Origin: Triglochin maritima
Taxonomy: Eukaryota; Streptophyta; Magnoliopsida; Alismatales; Juncaginaceae
Length of the DNA: 64,000 nt
Direction: 5' to 3'
Assembly (NCBI GenBank): GCA_963682175.1
Contig: OY821790.1
Location: forward strand, 1,004,501-1,068,500
Shown: in pieces, positions 47,690 through 60,500 of the stretch
Layout of the letters: the number at the start of each line of letters is the position of its first letter
How positions within the stretch are numbered: the stretch's first letter is position 1
The notes under the pieces: generated by a model
Database searches by the model: none
What the model was told of the DNA's origin: nothing
Seen by the model: only the letters and a program-made list of their open reading frames with translations
Translations under genes and position numbers: made by a program

Positions 47690-47969
47690 CTGGCCCTCTC
47701 CATGGCTGATGGAGATGGACCGAGTGGGTATCCACCCCTCACGGGTGGCCTTCCCCTTCCTGGGCGGAGGGCTGAGGAAACGAGGGAGGACAACTCGTTT
47801 GCTGCGATGGTGAAGAAAAGTGCGGGGAAGGAGACTAGTAAGGTTACTTATAGCGAGGGCAATCTCTTGCCGACACCTTGAGGAAGGGACTCAAGGAGGA
47901 AGACTGCTCGTTACGATATTTTCTACCTACTGAGGTGGATGGGGAGGAGGTGGCGCTAATTGGGGAGGA
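47690..47969 (+). pseudogene. LINE ORF1 N-terminal fragment
   Basis: The frame starts MADGDGPSGYPPLTGG, continues NSFAAMVKKSAGK, and after a stop near 47880 reads on as EGEEVALIGEEI-like text, the usual beginning of the nucleic-acid-binding ORF1 of plant L1 LINEs. The rest of the domain resumes at 50624, after the palindrome and Gypsy-like sequences. It is broken by stops. Confidence 0.6.
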
Positions 47970-48131
47970 GATCCAACGTAAGGCCCAGAAGAAAATGGAA
48001 TGGTACGATGGTGCTCAAGATAGTACCATCTTGAGCACCATCGTACCATCTTGAGCACCATCGTACCATTCCATTTTCTATCTTGAGCACCATCGTACCA
48101 TTCCATTTTCTTCTGGGCCTTACGTTGGATC
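47970..48131. repeat. 162-bp palindrome with perfect 53-bp arms
   Basis: The left arm 47970-48022 (GATCCAACGTAAGGCCCAGA...) is the exact reverse complement of 48079-48131. The centre has tandem units of ATCTTGAGCACCATCGTACC. It sits exactly where LINE sequence gives way to Gypsy-like sequence. Confidence 0.9.
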
Positions 48132-49111
48132 TTCATATTGGGGTAACATGAGAGAGGCACTGACTGCTAGACCACAATCTAGTTATGCCGGATCATATGC
48201 TGGTCAACAAACTGAGACATTACAACAAACTTTGGCCTCTTTCATGCGTATGGCAGACGACATGAGTGCCCCGGTGGCTCCAGTAATTCGTGTCTGTTAA
48301 CTTAAGGAAGTTTGTTGTAGTCAAGGACCCTCTAAATCCTGTTGTGAGACATTAGTGTAGGGGTTTTGGTTCATGTGTAGATAAGAAATAAGTGAGTAGG
48401 TGTTCTCTCTTCTCGCACGGCTCCTATCACTCGGGAAAGTAGGTCTGAGGGGACTTTGTGCCTGGTGCTTTCGAGTCATCTGACTTGGGATGCGCCGACT
48501 GAACTCCCGTTACACGGGTGGTAGGGATTGCCCTATGTGGAGATGTGGGGAAAGGTGTACGTGATAGTGTAAGTCCTCATGGGCAATGATGCACGGAACC
48601 TGACCCTGGGAGAATGAAGCTCCAATTAATAAAAAGTAAAAGAAAAAAAAATGTGAAAAGAAACAAAAAGAAAAAAAATATGATAATGCAAATAAGAACC
48701 TTAATGGACTTTACACTTTGTAGCACTTGAGGATGTTGAGGTTGTCCATGTCTTTCACATAATTCCTTATTTAACTTAAACGAATGGTTCATTAGGGTAG
48801 AGGTGTGGACTGATCACCTATATAGAGTCGGCCCGTAGCATTACCGCGTCCATTGATCGACAAAATATTTCCAACGAGTCGAGGTCTAGATTGAATAATG
48901 CATCTTGTTCGGATTTTGTGGGTATATCCGCTGAAAACCCTCAGGAGACAACACTCCTCCTCCTTGGCAACAAGGAGGTTTAACGGCTTGTTGCACGTGC
49001 TAAGTGCAACCGTGATTCCTACGAAAGTGAGTTAGGATTTCTTGTTTTTCGTTTGTTTTTCTCTTTCTTTGTTTTGCTCGGGACTAGCAAAAACTTAGGT
49101 GTGGGGGTATT
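48132..49111 (+). mobile_element. 3' internal remnant of a Gypsy-like element with polypurine tract
   Basis: No intact frame. The last bases before the LTR, AGGTGTGGGGGTAT (49097-49110), are a typical polypurine tract of Athila/Tat-type elements. No 5' LTR or pol domains are present, so most of the element is missing. Confidence 0.6.
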
Positions 49112-50623
49112 TGATTGACATCATTTCATGCTCATATTTGTATCTTATATCCATTATCTTACACCTAAGCAATGCTACGTGACGAGTTTTATGTTTAGTT
49201 TTCAGGAATAAAGAGGTTTGAAGAGAAGAGCCATGAAAGGACCCAAAAGCTGGGAAAAAGGACTGAATGGTGAGATCTAGGGACCAAGATGCAAGGGAGA
49301 AGGACCTGAATGTAAGACAGAAGGACCTAAGAGCAAAACAGAATACTCCACACCACCATGGGGAGTATTTTACCAATTCTATTCGGGTCGGAGCTCCAAC
49401 AAGTCGAGTAACCGCATCAAAGACCAACAATACCAGAAAGCAAAGCCCACAACAAATTCCAACACGATCCGACAATTTTGGACCGCTAATTGGCGGTCCA
49501 TATTGCTCAGGATCCGTCGAAATTTCTCCTGGACTTGTATTAATGTTCGTTTAGGCTATTTTTGGTATTGGTTTAGTCCCACATCGGGGGATTGTCCCCG
49601 ATTAGCTTTTTCCATGCTTATAAATAGAACTCTTCACCTTCCATTGTAATTACCCATTGTTTGGTGGCATTCTCTCTACTAAGGAGTGAGCCTTGAAGCA
49701 ATAACTCAAGGTGGAGAAGGATGCTACCTTCAATGTGAGTCATTGTTAATAAAAGTTTATTTGTTTCTTTTAATCTTGTTTTGTTTGTTTTGTGTGGGTT
49801 GCTTTACTTTGTTTAATTTCTTGTTTAGTAATTTTAGTATCGTAGTTAAATGTTTTCTTTACTTAGTCTAATCAGTAGTGTAATGAGTAGTGAGTAGTTC
49901 CATCCCCATTTGGGGGGTGGAGAAATATGTGATATAATTATGTAGTGTATTAAGTGTGTGTTATTTTTATCCCTTGAGCTTTATATGATTTCCATAACCA
50001 TCTAATGGGTCTCCACTCTTATCTTTGATATGCTAATGCTCTTGAATGAAGCTTAGCTTATGCTTTGATTAGTGGACCTATTTTATGGGGAATGATAAGG
50101 TTAGGATATGGATGAAGTTAATATTGGAAACACAATTTGTAATGTATGTGCTCTTGTTGTCTTTACCTTAGCTAATGTCTTGTATGTTTTAATGATGTAG
50201 TGAAATCTTAATTCATGTGGAGGCATAGTAGGGTATAGTCTTTATACTTGAGTTCATGTAGCTTCATTCCAATTATTGTCTTGTATGTTTTAATGATGTA
50301 GTCATATCTTAATTCATGTGGAGGCAAAGTTGGATGTAGTTTTATGATTTCATGCACTACATGTTGTGAGGAGCTTAATGAACACACACACACTTCTTTA
50401 TGTTCACATTATTTCTCTACCCCCTTTGGGGTTTAGTTTTCTTGCTTTTCTTCCATTTCCATTTGCGTTTTAGTGTAGTTTAGTGTAACCAACCTTTCTT
50501 CCCTTTCTTTACCTCTCGCCTTCGCACAAACCAAGTGTCGACACACCTCCCAGTGGACGACCCGTATTTGCCACTGCTTCAACGCGGCCGTGCACTTGCG
50601 GTTAAATATAAAACGATCAATCA
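49112..50623 (+). mobile_element. Gypsy-like 3' LTR (1512 bp)
   Basis: Starts TGATTGA and ends TCAATCA, a perfect 7-bp terminal inverted repeat. A TATA box (TATAAATAG) lies at 49619-49627 and a 'GTCCCACATCGG' block just before it. The end region 'CAGTGGACGACCCG..TTGCACTTGCGGTT' resembles Tat/Ogre-type LTR ends. A relic of the same LTR lies reversed at 7413-7720. Confidence 0.72.
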
Positions 50624-51240
50624 GTTGCCATCTGGGCTACGCTCCTAGCCTTTCCTTCTCACCTTTGGGACGATGAGACTTTCACTCATGTGGATTCTTT
50701 GTTGGAACGACCAATCAATGTGGATTGTCATTGCTATGGATGATCATAACCAGTTCCCTGTTAAGGTGAAGATTGTAGTGGACAATGCTCGTGTTAAAAA
50801 GACCATGGACATAGCACTGACTTATATCTGGCTACACACAAAGTGAAGGGCAGGGAAGGGTGGAGGAAGGCATAGGGTTGGTGCATCTTTTGTAGATCTC
50901 TGCTTGTGAGGGGGCAGTAGGCAAAGAGACAGCCGTGCAAGATGGAAAAGTTGTCGAGAGGAAGGAGAAGAAGAAGAATCCTAAGGATTCTCCTGATATC
51001 TCGCTATATATGGGGATAGAGGAGAGAAAAATTCAAAGTTCCTCTAACAAGGCGAAGAAGAGGAAGGATGCACTTGAAAATAGGGGGATGGATCTGACCG
51101 TCAAGGCCGACTCCGTGTCTTAATTTTCAAGTTATTTCTCGTGTCGTCTAGTCTATCTTCCTAGGCCAGAGGATTATGAGAAAAATCAACCACACATTTA
51201 TCACCTTGATCCTTAAGAAGAACGTGGCAATTGAGTTGGC
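50624..51240 (+). pseudogene. LINE ORF1 middle fragment
   Basis: Starting directly after the LTR, frames read IWATLLAFPSHLWDD, VDSLLERPINVDCH and KVKIVVDNARVK, the DUF4283 / zinc-knuckle-linker wording of plant LINE ORF1. A lysine-rich stretch follows (50935-51120, KEKKKNPKDSP). Frame changes and stops show it is dead. With 47690-47969 it forms one LINE split by the Gypsy-like element. Confidence 0.65.
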
Positions 51241-51270
51241 CAACTTTTGATCTATTTCTTGCGTCAATAT

Positions 51271-52587
51271 TGAAAGGAATGTGTTCTAAAAGTTTACTTT
51301 TATATGTCTTTTATTATAGACTAAATGTATAAACATTTTTGTTCTTTGATTAATGTATTCGTCTTTTAGAAGTGTTAAGGAAAAGACTTTTGGTCCTTTA
51401 CCGTAGAGCTCTAAAAGATAATGGTTTACACAAATTAAAAAGTAATTCACAATCATAGTGATTAACATTGAACATTAATTACGAGACAAGATTGTTGTGT
51501 TGGTTAAAAGAGATATTGTAACTCTAGAAATATTTAACAACATGAGTATATGAAATAGAAAATGTTTCTTTCATATATTGAATTGACTTAACAAATGAAA
51601 CATTATGGAATTGTGTTTGTGTCATTAATGTTTCATTGTGTCTTTTAATCCTAAGATATGAGACATATATCTTTTCATATAAGGAGTGTATGATTTGATT
51701 ATTATCAAAAAACTATCATTGCGTATAGTGATAAAGGTATTAGTTGGTTATACATGACTTATGCTAGAAAAGATGATATGTCAAAAGATTATCATTGTCC
51801 ATCTTGACTTGAGTGATGATATTGTTGGGTCTTTTGATAAATCAAAATTATAATGTGTACAATGTAACTTATGTATAGTTACATAATTATAATTAACTTA
51901 AAAGATCAAGAAAATGAATATATAATACAAAGATGACACATTTCTACTTTGTATAATATTCTTAATATCATGAGACAAATGATAGACATACGTGATATTT
52001 TACATATCACTAAGTGGATCGTGTTTAGTTCGAGTGAGCAAAACATTTTTGTTATTTAGGTAACTATAATGTGTAGCTAGATACCGCTTATAGTTTATGA
52101 TATTAAATGTTCATTGTCAACATAACTTATATCATCTTATAGGTCACACTCGAAAACTGGGAAACAAGAAATATGATTTTATATTTCATATAATGTATTA
52201 AATTTCATGTGTTATGAAATAATATACATGTGCTAAAATAATAGAATCAATATGTCGTAATAACGACATTGTTAGAATTTGAAATAAATTTGTATGAGAT
52301 ATGTATATATTATGTGGTATAATGTTTGACATTATATATGATAATATATTACATGACATAATGCGATTCACAACATTATAACATATGAATTTTCTAAAAC
52401 CCCAAAACCATAATTTTGTTGGATATTAATTTAAAATTTGGTAAAGTCAAAAACAGTAAAAAACAGTCCAACCGTTTGCCCACATTTTTGCATATATTAA
52501 TTAAAAAATTGTTGATTAATAACTAGATTTAATCCACTTTGGTCAAAAAGTAGTTATGAGATTATGATGTGGCAAAATAAACAATAG
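51271..52587 (+). mobile_element. LTR fragment, family T (diverged), truncated at its 3' side
   Basis: Starts TGAAAGGAATGTGTTCTAAAAG and follows the 5' LTR at 56113 for about 1.3 kb, to near the 'TTTTGCATGAAATCATG' region. There the reverse LTR at 52588 begins. It lacks the dense CGGTCGACCG block. Its last five bases are AATAG. Confidence 0.8.
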
Positions 52588-55500
52588 TGTAGGATTTCGT
52601 GTCCCTATGTATGTATATATTTTTAAAAATTTAATACAACATACAAGATCGTTTTCATATTTTCAACAATTTCTATGTACATTACTTTGTGTTTATTCTA
52701 ATAACATGCAACCCTACATTTATTAAAATAAACCACAAATGTAGAATCATACCTAAAGGTTCTCTAAAACCTTTTGAAGATTCGGAGTCGTGTTGCCCGT
52801 TGAATCGTCCACGGAATTACCTCCGAGTGTTCACCAAACTCTAAACAAGATTAGAGAGAAAGGAGCTAGCCAATCAATTTCTAATAAGGCTTAGAATCTA
52901 GCTAATAACCCCTCTTTGAGCTCCTGAGATTTCTATCTCCTAAACTCAAAATTACTAAGAGAATTTCGTGGTGATTAGAGGAGACATTAATGAGAGAAAT
53001 ATTTTTGCATTAGTATTAAACAAGTAGGAGTAGGGGTCCTTTTATAGTCTCCCAAAACATCTATATCAAGAGTTATTCTTTAGCCACAATTCATTGTTTA
53101 TTCTCCTAAAATTAATCTCTAATTTCCACATAAGCATCCACAAAAAACGTTTTAATTAAATCTGGAATTAATCCACCCATGATTTAATTAATCTCTTAAT
53201 AATTCAGGCAGAATTGTTCTTGTTCGGTGGACTGAGTATAACTCGGTCAACCGAACTGTTCAGTTATAACACGTGTTCGGTGCACCGAGAGCTAGACGGT
53301 CGACCGAATCCGTATGAGAAAAATGTAGGATCGTGTGGGTTATGGGTCACAATTAAGGCTAATCACCTAATTCTCTACTTGTTTGATCTATCAAAGATAT
53401 GCAGCGGAATTTAAACTAAACAAGCAAGGACTAGAAAAATGCAAACCACAATGGACACAAGGGTTTTACAGAGGTTCGACCACCACCTACGTCCTCTCTT
53501 GCAAGCTCCGCTCGACACTTCGAGCTCCGCTCACGACTTCACTAGCCACTCCCCGTTCCGGGCCGGGAGAGAACGCCTTTACAATCTTCAAGCTCGCGAA
53601 CAACCCTCGCCGAGCTTGGCTACTTCTCTTACAATCCGAGAGGGATCACTTCGGGCTCTCACCGAAGTCTATACTCGTTGTCTTGGGCTTTCACCAAGAC
53701 CATTGCTTCTTGCACAAAGATTGAGTGGAACAACACTCTCTAAACTTGAGCACACTTGAGTAGGATATGGATTTATGACTAAAGTGTGGAAGGTTTCAGC
53801 TTTTGAGTGTGTGGGGCTTTCTCTCTAATGTTGGGGACAAATAGGTGTTGGAGAGAGATCTTAAAATGTGTTTTACATCTCTATTTATAAGCTCCAAAAG
53901 AGTTATAGCCGTTGGAATTGATTGGGTAAGAGTTGGTGTAGGATACACAAAACAGAAACCTGCATGACCCAATTCTGCCTAAAAACGGTGGACCGAATCG
54001 GGTATTCCGTTCGACCATTTGGTCAAATTTCAGCTTTGACTTAAGTTAACTTAAGTTAACGGTCGAACGAGCTCAGGGGATTGGTCGACCGAATTAGTCC
54101 AGAGACTTCTGGGAGACCAAATTGTGTTGGTTCGGTCGACCGTTAGGAAAGTTTCGGTCGACCGGATGTTTGGAAATATGGGGTATTTTGGAATAATACG
54201 AATACGACCGTTGGGTATAATACGACAAAACAAACGGTCTGAAAATATGTGTAAACGGTCAAACGGAAAACTTTCAACGGTCGACCGTTTTGGTCCAGGC
54301 AGTTCAAGTTTTGTTTAGGTGTTTTCCGGTTTTAGTTTGGATGATCTATTGAAGTCCAAATTATGCGAAATTTTGTGTGTGACTTCAATAGGGAACCTAG
54401 TGTGTGGTTGAGTAGTTTTTAGCTCAAGTATGCTCAAATTACACATGTTCCTAAGACTCAAAGAAAATACAAAATACATGTCTTCAAATGAGCTTGATTA
54501 CATGTCTTGACTTGATTTCCTTTCTTCCTTGAGTTTTGATCACCTGTAGAGGTTAGCACAAAGAAATATATATGCAATGCAATATGCGTGCTATTCTACA
54601 TGACCATAATTAAGATTAGGTTGATTAAATCATCAAAACATAGATTAAGGCCAAAAAGCCAACAAAAAATTCCCTGGAAGAATTCGGACAAACCACGTCT
54701 CTTACTCAGTCGACCGTTGACCCACCAGAATCGCTACTGGGACATAGTCATCGGATGACCGTGTCACCTTCGGTCTACCGAAAATACTACTTCTCGGTTG
54801 ACCGTGCACATTCGGTTAACCGAACCCGATTGTCCAGGCACTCCACACAATTTCGGTCAACCAATTGTGTTTACCCGTTCCCTATTCGGTTAACCGATCC
54901 GAAGATACCCCGGTCGACCGAACCATGAACGGTTCACCGTGTTTGACCCCGATTTTGCCTTTGTCAATTTTTGGATTTATTTCCAACAAAATTTGATCTT
55001 TTGGGGTTTTTAGCAAATTCACATCTTATATAATATATTATCATATGTAATATTAAATTATTACACCCCATAATATATATAACTCATATGAATTTATTAT
55101 GATTCTAATTATGTCAATTCTCATGACATATTGATTTTATTCATTCACCACATGTGTCATATTTTCACATGAAACCCGACACATCATATGAACTTAAAAT
55201 CAACCCTCTTGTTTCCCAGTTTTGTGGTGTGACCTATAGGAGGATCTAAGCCAAATTGGTAGCGATATTAAACACTTAATATCTCATACTATAAGCGGTA
55301 TCTAGCTACACATTATAGTTACCCAATTAGCATAGATGTCTTTGTTCCACCCGAACCAAAACACGATCCATTTAGTGATGTAAGTGCACCACTTGTGTCC
55401 GTCTCTTGCCTCATGATATTAAGAATATATACAAAGCGGAAATGTGTCATATTTGTATTATATTCATTTCTTGATCTCTGTAAGCTAATTATAACTATGT

Positions 55501-56107
55501 AACTTAACTCAAGTTACATTGTGCACATTATAATTTTTCTTTATCAAGGGGCCCACTAATATCATCACTCAATTAAGAGGGACAATGATAATCGTTTGAC
55601 TAGCTATCTTTTTTCAGCAAAAGTCATGCTCAACCAACTATTGTCTTTATCACCACACTCATTGATAGCTTTTGACAATAATCAAATTAAGCACTTCTTG
55701 AGTAAAAAGATATAAGTCTCATATCTTAGGATCCAAGACACCGTAAAACATTAATGACACGAACCACAATTCCATAATATTTTACTTGTTAGGTCTATTC
55801 AATATATAAAAGTAATTTTTTCCTCTTTTATATACTCGTGTCGTCAATTATTTGTAGAGCTACAACAATCTATGACCAACACGACAATCTTATCTCGGTA
55901 ATTAATGTTTCATTTAATTACCATGATTGTGAATAACTTTTGATTTATGTAAATCATTATCTTTTAGAACTCTACGGTTAAGGACCAAACACATCTTCCT
56001 TAACACTTCCAAAAGACGAATACCATAATCAAGAAATAAAATGCTTGCACATTCAATTCATAATAATTGACATATAAATGTAAAACTTTTAGAACACATT
56101 CCTTTCA
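52588..56107 (-). mobile_element. reverse family T LTR, interrupted by another LTR
   Basis: On the minus strand it starts TGAAAGGAATG (56107) and ends GAAATCCTACA (52588), so it is a complete T LTR of about 2.17 kb once the nested 1341-bp LTR and its 5-bp duplication are removed. AATAG flanks it on both sides (52583-52587 and 56108-56112), the mark of a solo LTR. Scattered CGGTCGACCG and CGGTTAACCG motifs lie at 53295 and 54710-54925. Confidence 0.82.
53324..54664 (-). mobile_element. nested solo LTR of a second Copia-like family (1341 bp)
   Basis: On the minus strand it begins TGTTGGCTTTTTGGCC and ends CGATCCTACA. It is flanked by identical AAAAA (53319-53323 and 54665-54669). Unlike family T in body sequence, it carries three exact CGGTCGACCG motifs (about 54132-54287) and a CG-rich block with GAGCTCCGCTC (53500-53640). 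Its terminal 243 bp recur at 39848-40090. Confidence 0.85.
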
Positions 56108-56112
56108 AATAG

Positions 56113-58077
56113 TGAAGGGAATGTGTTCTAAAAGTTTTGCTTTTAAATGTCAATTATTATGAATTGAATGAGAAATCATTTTGTTCCTTGTTTATGGGAA
56201 GAGGCTCTTGGTCCTTAACCGTAGAGCTCTAAAAGATATTGGTTTACATAAAATGAAAGATATTCGCAATCATGGTAATCAACATGGGACATTAATTACC
56301 GAGTTAAGATTGTCGTGTTGGTCATAGATCATTGTAGCTCTACAAGTGAGTGACAACACGGGTACACAAAAGAGGAAAATAGTACTTTTGTATACCGAAT
56401 TGACCTAACAAGTAAAATATTATAGGAATGTGTTTATGTGTCATTAATATTTTACTGTGTCCTTGGTTCTTTGATATGAGACTTATATCTGATCGCTTAA
56501 GGAGTTCTTAATTAGACTAGTGTCTTGAGCTATCGATGCGTGTAGTGTAAATGCATTAGTTGGTTAAGTATAACTTTCGTTGGAGAAGATAGTTAGTCAA
56601 AAGATTAGCATTGCCCCTCTTAATTGAGTGATGATATTAGTGGACCCCTTGATAAAGCAAAGTTATAATGTGCACAATGTGATTTGAGTTAAGTCACATA
56701 TTTATAACTAGCTTAAAGAGATCAAGAAATGAATACTAATACAAAGATGACATAAAACTACTTTGTGTATTCTTAATATCATGAGGCAATGGACGGACAC
56801 AAGTGGTGCACTCCATCACTAAATGGATCGGGTTTTGGTTCAAGTGGAATTAAGACATCTAACTAATTGGGAGCTATAATGTGTAGCTAGATACCGCTTA
56901 TAGCTTGTGATATTAAGCTCTTAATGTCGCTGCCAACTTAGTTTAGATCCTCTCATAGGTCACACCACAAAACTGGGAAACAAGAAATGAGGATTTTGAG
57001 TTTATAAGATGTGTCGGGTTTCATGTAGAAAATATGACACATGGGGTGAACAAGCAAAATCAAAATTATGTTGTGATTAATAACATAATTAGAATCTAAA
57101 TAAAATTCATATGTGATGTAAATATTATGCAGTGTAATGATTGATCATTGCATAGGATAATATGTTACATAAGTTGTGAATTTACTACTAATCCCGAAAT
57201 GTCAAATTTTGTAGGGGTTAAACCGAAATTTGACAAGTCTGCAGAACAGTGCTCCAACGGTCGACCGGTTAGCAGTAAACGGTCGAACGATCGGGCACGG
57301 TTGACCGGATGTGTCTCGACCGATAACAGGGAATTTTCATCTATTCGAACGGTCGACCGAATGTATTCGGTCGGTCGACCGAACATAACGATGGAATAAT
57401 TCCTATTACGAACGGTCGACCGAAACCGGTCCAGACGGTTTTCAGCAGAATTAATTTAAGAATTAATTAGATCATGCATGGAATTGGTCCATAATTGATT
57501 TAATTCGTGGCTAATATTATTTATTATTAAATAATGGATGGTTAGATGGAATTTTGCATGAAATCATGAGCAAGAGGTTGCACATGAATAGGTAATTTGG
57601 AGAGAACTTATAAATACAAGTTTATCTCATTACCTCCTCAATTAATTCATTATTTCTTATGCAAAATTCTCTCTCCATAATTCTCCACGAAAATTCCTTA
57701 ATTCTTAAGTTTAGTTTTAGTTCTTAAGAGATCATCTTCTCAAGAGAATTAAAGAGGGGTTAGTAATTAGATTCTAAACCCTATCGGAAATTGAGAGACT
57801 AGTTTCCCTCTCTCCGATCTTGTTTAGAGTTTGGTGAATACTCGGAGGCATCCGGCGCAGCGAGGAGCATCCCCAACGTCTCCGAATCTTCAAGAAGTTT
57901 TAGAGAACTTCTAGGTATGAATTTCGGAGCCCATATTTGTTTTAATAAAGTTTTGAAACTAGATATTGAAACAAATTGATGCATGCATGAAATAAATCAT
58001 AGAAAATTGTAAATTGATCCTTATTGTGCATAAATTTTTTGAAAATAAATATTTACAATTAAACATGAAATCCTACA
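56113..58077 (+). mobile_element. 5' LTR of a Ty1-copia element, family T (1965 bp)
   Basis: TGAAGGGAATG ... GAAATCCTACA, followed one base later by the primer-binding site. A TATA box TATAAATA lies at 57609-57616. CGGTCGACCG appears four times at about 57257-57422, fewer than in the solo copy at 7876. Compared with the 3' LTR it lacks about 24 bp near 56197. Confidence 0.9.
57609..57616 (+). promoter_or_regulatory. LTR TATA box
   Basis: TATAAATA in the context GAGAACTTATAAATACAAG is conserved in the T LTR at 9431-9438, about 470 bp before the LTR end. Confidence 0.6.
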
Positions 58078-58078
58078 G

Positions 58079-58090
58079 TGGTATCAGAGC
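58079..58090 (+). other. primer-binding site (tRNA-iMet type)
   Basis: TGGTATCAGAGC, complementary to the 3' end of plant initiator methionine tRNA and one base after the 5' LTR, is the standard reverse-transcription start of Copia elements. Confidence 0.9.
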
Positions 58091-59543
58091 ATAGGGTTCA
58101 ATTTTCTCATGATTTATGGCTGTAAACGAATTTAGTTTACCGTCTAGGATTTAAACAATTCGATCTACCGGTTTTTCGGTCTATGAATGTTTGTTGATGT
58201 AATTCTCCATAATAATTCGTTCTGAATGTTTTAAAACATGCCATGTAATTATTAGAATTAAGATCTAGACATTTGTCTAACTTGCAATAATTTCGTTTGA
58301 AGTATAAACGATTATTTTGTAAGAGAATCAACAAAACCGAAAAACTGTGATTCATCTTTCCATTGGAAATTGGATGGACAGCGGTTCATAATTAATTTTT
58401 GAACTATGGATGCATGAAAAACGTTTTTAATGGATTTCAAAATGTTTTTCAAAGAATTGTTTGGGATTCTAGATGCTTGATAAACTAGGTTGGATAGTTT
58501 ATAGCGATATTGCGTGCATAGATGCTCGAGTTGTTTTTGCAGGAATTGTGAGTTTATATGTTCCAAATCAGCGCCTATGAATGTTTATAATTATTATAAT
58601 ACAAGGGCTTATGTATGTAAAAGCCAAATTCTCTATTTCCATCTTTTAGATAATTGCATATGCATATGAGAGGTTTTACATAGGACTTGCACTAGTCGGT
58701 TTTTTATCGAATGTGAGGAGCATGTTTATTTTCCATAAAATCTACATCTCCGGTGCAAGAAGAAGTCGTCGTTGTAGCGCATCGATCGGGGATCGAGGAT
58801 CAAGGATCGAAGGGAACATATAAACTCACACGATGTGGATTGTGTGAATGTTTAATTTTTTTCTGCTATGCATGTGATGAATGTGGTGAATGTTAGGATG
58901 TGTATGAATATTAATATGCATGATAACCTAAATTTCCAAATCACATGTAAATATATGAAATTGTCCAACAAAAATTAAGAATAATTTCCTGCTTATTTCA
59001 TCCACTAGCAGTCATTGATTGAGGGATACTCTGCTCGCCCTTAGCGGGAGATAGCTCCCTCCATATTTGGGAATAGTAGGAGATATAATGGTTGTCTGTT
59101 GTTGTGCCACGATTAAATGTATGAGGTGCGTCTCACCCTAGTGAACCCCAAGTATGTTTAGTTGTGAATACAATGGATAAACGTATCTCGTATCAAATGA
59201 AAATAAGTTTTCTTAACATTACCTAGAGCCCTCGCTCGGTTTTGGGAAAAAGTTTTTCTTACAAGGATAGGTCGCATTCCCTCATAATTAAAATGAAAAG
59301 AATCACAAGAGTTTGAAGATGCTAATATTGCTCAAATTCAAAAAGGTTGTGATTAGAAAAATGTTTTTCTTACCTTGATGTTGTAATGTATTCGATAGCC
59401 CTTAACTAGTCTATATTACAATTAATGGGATCTTGGATTGTTGCATTTATGGGCAAAATTTTATTTGCAACATTTACATTTGTATGTATGTATTTTAAAA
59501 CATAAAATTAACATTAAAATCTTGTATAATTTATTTTGTAGAA
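58091..59543 (+). mobile_element. untranslated leader of the Copia element
   Basis: About 1.45 kb between the primer-binding site and the gag start without coding signal. A long leader, but I see no inserted gene. Confidence 0.5.
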
Positions 59544-60500
59544 ATGTCTAATATCCAACCAATTGTGCGATATATGATCGAAAAGAATCCTTTGCAAAAT
59601 GATGGCTCAAACTTCATGAAATGGCAACTCAATGTTAATATCGTGTTGAGGTTTGAAAAACTATCTCATATTTTGGATGGTGAAATCCCAAAATTGAATG
59701 AGAAGACAACCGATAATGAGAAAGAGGCGATAGCCAAGTGGGAAGACCAAGAGAACCAAGTTCACAGTCTTATGTTGACATCCATGGGTGACTCGATTCA
59801 AACGAAATACTTGGATTCAAAACCCAAGAAGACCATGGAAGCTTTAACAAAGATGTTTATGGATAGTGCCCGAAAGGAGCGCTATAAGACCACCATCGCA
59901 CTCACAAGGTGTCACATGGCGGAGGGAACATCGGTGTCCATGCATTTTCTCACGATGCAAGGATATCTTGAGAAATTGTCGAAGCTCTCTTCTCCAATGC
60001 CCGAGGACATTGCCGAAGATTTGATTCTTAGCTCTCTAGCCCCGTCCTTTAAGGACTTTGTGATGCACTATCATATGCGTGAAAAAGGGGTGAGTCTTGA
60101 GGAGCTTCACAACGCTCTCAAAACGGCAGAAGTTGACATGGGCAAGGGTCGGGACAATCACGTCCTAACCGTCCATAAGAAGAGCAAAATATCAACAAAT
60201 GTGAAGGCAAATTTACCAAAGATACGTCAATCAAGAGCAAGGGAGTAGGAGGTGCTCATGGGAGTGCCTCAAGGGGGAAATCTTTCAAATCTCCAACTCC
60301 CAACACGGAGTGCTTTCACTGCGGTGAAAAGGGACACATCCGACCTAATTGCCCCAAGTACAAGGAAGACCTTGAAAATGGGATGATTGAACGTAGGCGC
60401 CCGAGAAACGCCATAGGTATGTTTGTTATTGAGATAAATTTAATCACCTCTGTCCTTGATTTGGTAATGGTTACCGGATCTTGTGCTCACATAATTTTGA
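59544..60500 (+). pseudogene. Copia gag, frameshifted before the zinc knuckle
   Basis: An open frame of 234 codons (59544-60248) has the Copia gag fold: NDGSNFMKWQLNVNIVL, LDGEIPKL, TKMFMDSARKERYKTTIAL and EDLILSSLAPSFKDFV. A frame change near 60195-60210 separates it from the CCHC knuckle (CFHCGEKGHIRPNC, 60311-60352). A degenerate protease-like segment follows (VTGSCAH, near 60470), where active elements have a D-T/S-G active site. It would assemble particles around element RNA if intact, but it is dead as it stands. Confidence 0.85.

Noticed and set aside
53383..53759. Two overlapping frames of just over 100 codons
   Set aside because: They lie in the CG-rich part of the nested solo LTR, with no gag or pol features.
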